Origin: Deltaproteobacteria bacterium
Lineage (GTDB): Bacteria; Desulfobacterota; DSM-4660; Desulfatiglandales; HGW-15
DNA: 6,000 nucleotides
Direction of reading: 5' to 3'
NCBI GenBank assembly: GCA_016932235.1
Contig: JAFGDF010000357.1
Coordinates: 1 to 6,000, forward strand
This document shows, piece by piece, positions 1-6,000 of this stretch (position 1 is its first letter; each line of letters starts with the position of its first letter). Under the pieces are notes generated by a model. The model saw nothing but the letters and a program-made list of their open reading frames with translations. It ran no database searches and had not been told where the DNA came from. Made by a program: the position numbers and the translations under genes.

Positions 1-104
1 AGGACTGAGGCGTATGAGCAATACGCCGCAGGGACGAGCGATCGAAGGCAACACCGCAGATGACATTTTGATGGTGGATCAGGGTTTCTGCAACGCACTG
101 ATCC
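1..104. repeat. Probable dispersed intergenic element with two hairpins
   Basis: The segment holds two perfect inverted repeats. GGCGTAT at 9-15 pairs with ATACGCC at 21-27 around a 5-base loop. GGATCAG at 76-82 pairs with CTGATCC at 98-104 around a 15-base loop. Between them lies a GC-rich stretch (about 28-62) that does not look like coding sequence of any family I know. From memory, the left part (a variable hairpin followed by a conserved CGCAGGGACGAGCGATCGAA-like stretch) resembles an intergenic repeat found many times in deltaproteobacterial genomes; I could not search for it. An open frame runs across it to a stop at 125-127, but its translation is low-complexity and matches nothing I recognise. 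The element may begin before the window. What is seen is the hairpins; the repeat identity is inferred. Confidence 0.45.
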
Positions 105-165
105 GGCAACTCGTATTCCTGGCGTAACCGGTCATGATTTCTGATAAAAAGGGAGATCCCAACAG

Positions 166-1074
166 ATGATTGAAGAAATGAGTGGAGACTTTCTGCAGTG
201 GCTGCGTGGTTTCTATTATGTATCCAAAAGAGGGAGCGTTACCAGGGCCGCGCTTGATATGAGAAGGAATCAGGCCACTGTGAGTCATCAGATAAAATGT
301 CTCGAAAATGAGCTCGGGGTTATCCTGTTTGACCGTTCCAGCGGTGATATGCAACTTACTCATGAAGGCAGATTACTCTTAAATAAAGTGATCCCTGTCT
401 TTGAGATAATCAAGGAAATGAAAAGCGAGCTGAGCGAAGGAAATCTACAGTATACAGGAATAATATCCATTGTATCCACCCACGCGCTCATCAGATATTT
501 CCTGCCCCCTTTCATAAAAGATTTCAGAAAAAACTCACCTGGAGTGCACTTTATTCTCGAAGGGGGAACTACGGGCAATGTGATGGAAAGAATCGAGTCA
601 GCGGAAGCCGACTTCGGAATTATCAATATCGATGATCCCAATGACGAAATAGTCTGCCGGGCATTATTTGAAACAGGGATGAGCCTTATCGTCCCTAAAA
701 ACACCACGTTTTCTTTTGGAAAAAATCCAACTTTAAAAGAGATATCCCGGGCCCCTTTTATTATATTTCCCGGCTCAAGCCACGTTACCCCCATGATTCT
801 GAAAAAGTTCGAGGAAAACAGCCTGCATCTGAATGTCGTGTTAACCCTCAACAACTTCCAGGCAATAAAAGAATATGTCGCCTTTGGATTGGGCGTTTCT
901 ATTCTGGATGAGAATATGGTCGTCATGGAAGACAAGAAAACACTTGATGTTTTTCCTTTAAACCATATTTTTGAGAAAAGAAGATACAGTCTGATACTCC
1001 GAAAAGGGAAATACCTTTCACCTGCGGCTAAAGCCTTTATCCGTTTCATTCAACCCGGCCATGAATTTGATTGA
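166..1074 (+). CDS. LysR-type transcriptional regulator
   Basis: This is a DNA-binding transcription factor of 302 residues, the usual LysR-family length. Residues about 9-67 form the winged helix-turn-helix: GSVTRAA at 23-29, the recognition-helix region QATVSHQIKCLE at 36-47, then LGVILFDR and the LTHEG wing at 64-68. A linker helix (about 70-92) leads to the periplasmic-binding-protein-like effector domain from about residue 97. That domain includes an EADFGI-type segment and the conserved FGLGVSIL motif at 240-247, where the usual final proline is aspartate. The start at 166 is chosen because GGGAG at 151-155 sits 10 bases upstream; an in-frame ATG at 178 is possible. The family usually acts as a tetramer on T-N11-A dyads and responds to a small ligand. 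Ligand and targets cannot be told from sequence. It precedes the nitrogen operon on the same strand but is separated from it by 307 bases and a promoter, so it is probably its own unit. Confidence 0.93.
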   Translation: MIEEMSGDFLQWLRGFYYVSKRGSVTRAALDMRRNQATVSHQIKCLENELGVILFDRSSGDMQLTHEGRLLLNKVIPVFEIIKEMKSELSEGNLQYTGIISIVSTHALIRYFLPPFIKDFRKNSPGVHFILEGGTTGNVMERIESAEADFGIINIDDPNDEIVCRALFETGMSLIVPKNTTFSFGKNPTLKEISRAPFIIFPGSSHVTPMILKKFEENSLHLNVVLTLNNFQAIKEYVAFGLGVSILDENMVVMEDKKTLDVFPLNHIFEKRRYSLILRKGKYLSPAAKAFIRFIQPGHEFD

Positions 1075-1178
1075 AAATACAGAATACTATTTGTAAGCTC
1101 GGCATTGGCCCGGGCTGAAGGCCCCCTACCCACAAAAATATTATGATCTTGATACAATTTCCTAACGGGACAAAGATT

Positions 1179-1194
1179 ATTACAATTATGTAAT
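1179..1194. promoter_or_regulatory. Perfect dyad, candidate activator or LysR binding site
   Basis: ATTACA and TGTAAT form a perfect 6 bp inverted repeat around the spacer ATTA. The centre lies about 138 bases upstream of the predicted sigma-54 start, within the usual range for enhancer sites bound by sigma-54 activators. The same dyad also contains the T-N11-A pattern (T1180 to A1192) typical of LysR-type boxes, so the neighbouring LysR protein is an alternative binder. It does not match the classical NtrC site. In AT-rich DNA such a dyad can arise by chance, so the regulatory role is only an inference. Confidence 0.3.
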
Positions 1195-1298
1195 TAAAAA
1201 CATTTTTTTTCACATTTTTGTTATTCTAGATCTTGCTACAACCCACCTAGTTTAAATTAACTTTCCGATATTATTGGCTTTTTTAATATTAAACCTTT

Positions 1299-1314
1299 TG
1301 GCACGCCAATTGCT
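1299..1314 (+). promoter_or_regulatory. Sigma-54 (RpoN) promoter of the glnD-amtB-PII operon
   Basis: The sequence TGGCACG-CCAA-TTGCT matches the RpoN consensus TGGCACG-N4-TTGCW at every fixed position. The invariant GG is at 1300-1301 and the invariant GC at 1312-1313, which is the required spacing. A run of T follows the -12 element, as in many strong sigma-54 promoters. Transcription should start near 1325, giving a leader of about 57 bases before glnD. Sigma-54 promoters need an AAA+ enhancer-binding activator. For nitrogen genes this is usually NtrC, itself controlled through PII and GlnD, so the operon would sit inside its own regulatory loop. Confidence 0.9.
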
Positions 1315-1332
1315 TTTTACCTAAACATATTT

Positions 1333-1350
1333 ATTGAACGATTATTCAAT
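1333..1350 (+). promoter_or_regulatory. Inverted repeat in the predicted glnD leader
   Basis: ATTGAA at 1333-1338 pairs with TTCAAT at 1345-1350 around a 6-base loop, starting about 8 bases after the predicted transcription start. It could be a weak 5' leader hairpin or a small operator. The stem has only one G-C pair, so it would be only marginally stable as RNA. No function is assigned. Confidence 0.25.
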
Positions 1351-1353
1351 GAC

Positions 1354-1370
1354 CTTTTATATGGTAAAAG
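1354..1370 (+). promoter_or_regulatory. Inverted repeat covering the weak glnD ribosome binding site
   Basis: CTTTTA at 1354-1359 pairs with TAAAAG at 1365-1370 around a 5-base loop. The 3' arm overlaps the only purine-rich candidate ribosome binding site for glnD, AAAAGAG at 1366-1372, which ends 9 bases before the ATG. The site is much weaker than the AAGGAGG sites of the two downstream genes, consistent with lower translation of the enzyme than of its partners. Whether the AU-rich stem forms and limits initiation is unknown. Confidence 0.25.
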
Positions 1371-1381
1371 AGAAATATTAA

Positions 1382-4003
1382 ATGCAATCGCAGCTTAAAA
1401 CAGAACCGATGTCCCACATCGATCATTTTGGGATCGAGAGAGAAAACCTTCTCAAGAAAATTGGCCGCCTTAGCGCTTGTGATTTTTTACAGAAAGGGAC
1501 GGTTCTGATTGATGAATATTTTAAAAACAGTTACGCCCAGAGCGGTGTGGGACTTGAAATGGATATCAGACGTAATCCATTCGCATTTGTAGCCTTGGGT
1601 GGTTACGGTCGAGCAGAGCAATGCGTCCATTCTGATATCGATATTCTTTTCCTTTTTGAGAAAAAGGTGCCCGCAGAAGCAGAGGCCCTTGTAAGGGAAA
1701 TAATATATCCATTCTGGGATGTTAAGATTGAAGTCGGTCATTCAACACGATCGATAAAAGAATGCGTGGACATGGCTAAAAATGATTATGAAATCCTCAC
1801 ATCCCTCCTTGACGGGCGATATATTTGCGGCATATCACCACTTTACAACAGGCTGATGGAACGTCTGCGCATCAAATTCATCAATTCGAAAAGAGATAAG
1901 ATCATAAGCTGGCTAAAGGAGAAAAACCATATCCGGCATATACGTTTTGGTGATTCTTCCTACCTTTTGGAACCCAACCTGAAAGAAGGCCAGGGGGGAT
2001 TGCGTGACTATCATACCATGCTATGGATAGCAAAAATCATTTATGACATAAAACAACCGCGTGATCTGGAATATTTTGGCTGCCTGTCCTGTGACGAATA
2101 TCAGATATTGATAAAGTCCCTTGAATACATTTGGAACGTTCGCAACAGATTGCATCTTCTCATGAATAGAAAATACGACCAATTACCTCTTGAGAATCAG
2201 GCTGCATTAGCGGAATCGATGGAAGTAATGGGACCTAGCGGACATCTTCCGGTTGAAAAAATGATGGGTGAACTTCATGTCAATATGGAAACAATTAAGC
2301 AATGTTACGAAATGTTTATCTATGGAATCGATCAAAAAAGATATGGGAAACGAAAATCCAAGGATTCGATAGAATCAGTAGTAAAAGGCCTTGAACTTCA
2401 GAACGGCACGATTCACTTTACATCACCTGAGGTGATCCTGAAAGATCCGGAACTCCTTGTAAAGATATTTCTGGAATCTTCCGAACAGAAAGTCCCCCTT
2501 AGCGTTGAAGCTCGCCGATTGGTAAAAGATTTCGGATATCTAATCAGTCGGAATAATTTCAGGAGTTCAAAAAGTGTAGTCAATATATTTGAAAAAATAA
2601 TGTCCAGGCCTGATGGAAAGGTCGATCCCCTCGATACTATGTTCGAGACAGGATTCCTTACTGAATTTATTCCTGAATTTAAGGAAGTGGTTGATCGTAT
2701 TCAATTCGATCAATATCATCTTTACCCTGTAGCACGTCATTTGCTGCTGACCTTACACCAAGTCAAAATTATTGGGATGGACAAGTCTTCCGGAAATTAC
2801 GCTCTCGGTCACCGGGTATATCAGGAGATTCGCAATAAAAAAGCCCTTTTTTGGGCCGCGCTGCTGCATGATATCGGCAAAGCTGATCCCGAAAAAGGTC
2901 ATTCGGAACGTGGGGCTGTTATAACCGAAAAGATCCTGAGGGAAAAAGCATTGCCGGAAGATAATATTGACACGGCCGTCTTCCTTGTCAGGGAACATCT
3001 CCTATTGTTTCAAAATGCGACCGGACGGGATATAAACGATGAAGAGACCGCACTGAATGTGGCCCGCAGGGTCATAAAAATAGAGCGTTTGAAGATGCTT
3101 TATATCCTGAGTATGGCGGATGCAATAGCCACTGGACCAAAGGCATGGAACGAATGGAATGGATCCCTTCTGACAAGCCTGTTTTTAAAAACACTGAACG
3201 TGATGAAAAAAGGTGAGCTTGTAACAAACAGGGCCATTCGCACGATAGAACAAAAAAAGGATTTCATTCTCACATCCGTGCATAATCAGACGGACCGCCT
3301 CTTATATCAGAAACTGATGCCCTTCATGTCTCCCAGATACCTTCTGTACACTCCGTCCTGTGAAATACCCCTTCATATTGACCTGTACCGGAAACTGGAA
3401 AAACGCGATTTCATATGGAATATCCAATCATCAAGAAAGAGTAATACGAGAACAGTGACTATCTGCGCCAAGGATCGCCCTGGTCTTCTTTCCAAAATAG
3501 CCGGCACCTTTACCCTGAACAATATAAATATTCTTGATGTGCGAATTTTTACCTGGCGAAACAACATTGCCCTTGACATCTTCGAGGTAGGTGCCCCGCC
3601 CGACCGGCTTTTTGAGAATGAACGATGGGATAAGACAAAGGATCTTCTGGAGGCCTCTCTTGATGGGACTGTGGACCTGGGTCTTGAGCTGCGAAAAAAG
3701 CAGGACGGCTTTCGCTCGATGAGACCTTTATCAAAAGCCCGCCCACAAAAATTAGTCATAGATAATGCGAGTTCAAGTTTTTTTACGATTGTGGAAGTAA
3801 CAGCGTGGGATTACCCTGGTCTGCTTTTTCGAATCACTGACGCTCTTTTCCGGTGTCAGCTTGATATATGGGTGGCTAAGATAGCCACAAAAGTCGATCA
3901 GGTGCTTGATGTTTTTTATGTTCGAAGCTTTGACGGCGAAAAGATGGACCGGCCTGAACAGGAAGATGCCATCCGGCAGGCCGTAGAAACCGTATTTATA
4001 TAA
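1382..4003 (+). CDS. glnD: PII uridylyltransferase / uridylyl-removing enzyme
   Basis: This cytosolic bifunctional glutamine sensor adds UMP to Tyr51 of PII when glutamine is low and removes it when glutamine is high. At 873 residues it is close to the E. coli enzyme (about 890). Domains in order: a nucleotidyltransferase domain (about 65-215) with GGYGRAE at 73-79 and the metal-binding SDID at 84-87 (Asp85, Asp87), followed by the conserved EPNLKEGQGGLRD at 197-209; a helical GlnD linker (about 220-420); an HD hydrolase domain with His453, His496-Asp497 (in HDIGK), His507, His539 and Asp580, a complete metal-binding set; and two ACT domains, about 690-765 (KDRPGLLSKIAG) and 800-873 (WDYPGLLFRITD), which bind glutamine. 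Nothing is truncated or missing. The ATG at 1382 has a weak ribosome binding site; an internal ATG at 1409 has none. It is the first gene after the sigma-54 promoter, and its stop codon overlaps the amtB ribosome binding site. Confidence 0.97.
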   Translation: MQSQLKTEPMSHIDHFGIERENLLKKIGRLSACDFLQKGTVLIDEYFKNSYAQSGVGLEMDIRRNPFAFVALGGYGRAEQCVHSDIDILFLFEKKVPAEAEALVREIIYPFWDVKIEVGHSTRSIKECVDMAKNDYEILTSLLDGRYICGISPLYNRLMERLRIKFINSKRDKIISWLKEKNHIRHIRFGDSSYLLEPNLKEGQGGLRDYHTMLWIAKIIYDIKQPRDLEYFGCLSCDEYQILIKSLEYIWNVRNRLHLLMNRKYDQLPLENQAALAESMEVMGPSGHLPVEKMMGELHVNMETIKQCYEMFIYGIDQKRYGKRKSKDSIESVVKGLELQNGTIHFTSPEVILKDPELLVKIFLESSEQKVPLSVEARRLVKDFGYLISRNNFRSSKSVVNIFEKIMSRPDGKVDPLDTMFETGFLTEFIPEFKEVVDRIQFDQYHLYPVARHLLLTLHQVKIIGMDKSSGNYALGHRVYQEIRNKKALFWAALLHDIGKADPEKGHSERGAVITEKILREKALPEDNIDTAVFLVREHLLLFQNATGRDINDEETALNVARRVIKIERLKMLYILSMADAIATGPKAWNEWNGSLLTSLFLKTLNVMKKGELVTNRAIRTIEQKKDFILTSVHNQTDRLLYQKLMPFMSPRYLLYTPSCEIPLHIDLYRKLEKRDFIWNIQSSRKSNTRTVTICAKDRPGLLSKIAGTFTLNNINILDVRIFTWRNNIALDIFEVGAPPDRLFENERWDKTKDLLEASLDGTVDLGLELRKKQDGFRSMRPLSKARPQKLVIDNASSSFFTIVEVTAWDYPGLLFRITDALFRCQLDIWVAKIATKVDQVLDVFYVRSFDGEKMDRPEQEDAIRQAVETVFI

Positions 4004-4017
4004 GGAGGAAAATCAAA

Positions 4018-5761
<1,744 letters not shown>

Positions 5762-5775
5762 TATTTACCTCTGAA

Positions 5776-5811
5776 GCAAAGGACTCCACGGCTTTTTGTG
5801 GAGTCCTTTGC
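5776..5811 (+). terminator. Probable terminator of the glnD-amtB-PII operon
   Basis: GCAAAGGACTCCAC at 5776-5789 pairs without mismatch with GTGGAGTCCTTTGC at 5798-5811, a 14 bp stem with an 8-base loop containing five T. It starts 14 bases after the PII stop codon. There is no U tract after the full stem; the only nearby T run is the TTT inside the 3' arm, so the structure may end transcripts as a non-canonical terminator or protect a processed 3' end. Position and stability make a transcript-end role likely. Confidence 0.7.
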
Positions 5812-5837
5812 CGAAATTTATCTCAACAACCGCCATC

Positions 5838-5868
5838 CGTCATTCCCCGGCTCGACCGGGGAATCCAG
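5838..5868. repeat. 31-base hairpin repeat, copy 2, downstream of the operon
   Basis: ATTCCCCGG at 5842-5850 pairs perfectly with CCGGGGAAT at 5856-5864 around the loop CTCGA, framed by CGTC and CCAG exactly as in copy 1 at 5373-5403. Compared with copy 1, three stem pairs differ and all three keep pairing (C-G to T-A, T-A to C-G, G-C to C-G); the only other difference is one loop base. It lies 26 bases beyond the operon hairpin in otherwise non-coding sequence. Confidence 0.8.
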
Positions 5869-6000
5869 AATAAGAGAAAAAAGCTATTAAGTTCAGACTT
5901 TCTCATTGTATGGGAGCGAATAAATTGTTTACCATCTTTTGTTCTTTCTTTTGTCGATTCAAGCATGCATATTAATCCAGAAAAAGTCATTCCGAGTCCA

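Larger units (their letters stand above)
1075..1381. other. AT-rich regulatory gap between the LysR gene and glnD
   Basis: No coding frame of note lies in this gap. The first 55 bases are relatively GC-rich, with a patch at 1101-1126 that folds only into a 4-5 bp stem and is not followed by a U tract, so I see no clear terminator for the LysR gene. The rest is strongly AT-rich, as expected of a promoter region. It contains the dyad at 1179-1194, the sigma-54 promoter at 1299-1314 and two small inverted repeats at 1333-1350 and 1354-1370. I could not find a good match to the enterobacterial NtrC enhancer (TGCAC-N7-GTGCA). Confidence 0.7.

Noticed and set aside
71..127. Small open frame from ATG at 71 to TAA at 127
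   Set aside because: It has no ribosome binding site, is only 18 codons and overlaps the second inverted repeat of the left-edge element.
360..1049. Reverse-strand open frame of 229 codons inside the LysR gene
   Set aside because: It is the complement of a clear LysR gene with intact helix-turn-helix and effector motifs, and its translation shows no domain I know.
1101..1126. GC-rich patch considered as terminator of the LysR gene
   Set aside because: The best stem is GGGC with GCCC around a 5-base loop, only 4 bp, and no T run follows.
5869..6000. AT-rich tail examined for a gene or a CRISPR-like array
   Set aside because: There is no open frame with a start and ribosome binding site and no regularly spaced repeats. 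It may be the promoter region of a gene beyond the window, but nothing specific supports this.

Overview
The window reads as a chromosomal segment of a Gram-negative bacterium. A deltaproteobacterial (Desulfobacterota-like) origin is the best guess. This rests on moderate GC, a GlnD/AmtB/PII nitrogen-sensing set behind a sigma-54 promoter, and two kinds of intergenic hairpin repeat that, from memory, resemble elements common in such genomes. The lineage is an inference; no rRNA or other marker gene is present.

Layout, all genes on the + strand. Bases 1-104 hold no convincing gene but contain two perfect inverted repeats, probably one dispersed repeat element. A LysR-type regulator follows (166-1074). 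Then comes an AT-rich gap of 307 bases (1075-1381) with a consensus-perfect sigma-54 promoter at 1299-1314, a perfect dyad about 140 bases upstream of the predicted transcription start, and two small inverted repeats in the predicted leader. The main unit is glnD (1382-4003), amtB (4018-5313) and a PII gene (5423-5761), closed by a long hairpin at 5776-5811. Two copies of a 31-base hairpin repeat lie in the amtB-PII gap (5373-5403) and downstream of the operon (5838-5868). The last 130 bases show no gene.

How the genes work together: AmtB conducts ammonium across the inner membrane. PII (GlnB/GlnK) binds ATP/ADP and 2-oxoglutarate and is expected to plug AmtB when nitrogen is sufficient. GlnD reads glutamine through its C-terminal ACT domains and uridylylates or deuridylylates PII on Tyr51, which is present here. 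The sigma-54 promoter ahead of glnD implies that the sensor enzyme, the channel and the PII protein are induced together under nitrogen limitation, probably by an NtrC-type activator not encoded in this window. The LysR gene is a separate unit whose link to nitrogen is unproven.

I did not find a wholly new system. The most noteworthy signals are the sigma-54 control of a glnD-led operon, the paired hairpin repeats with three compensatory base-pair changes, one of them inserted just ahead of the PII ribosome binding site, and the two-hairpin element at the left edge.
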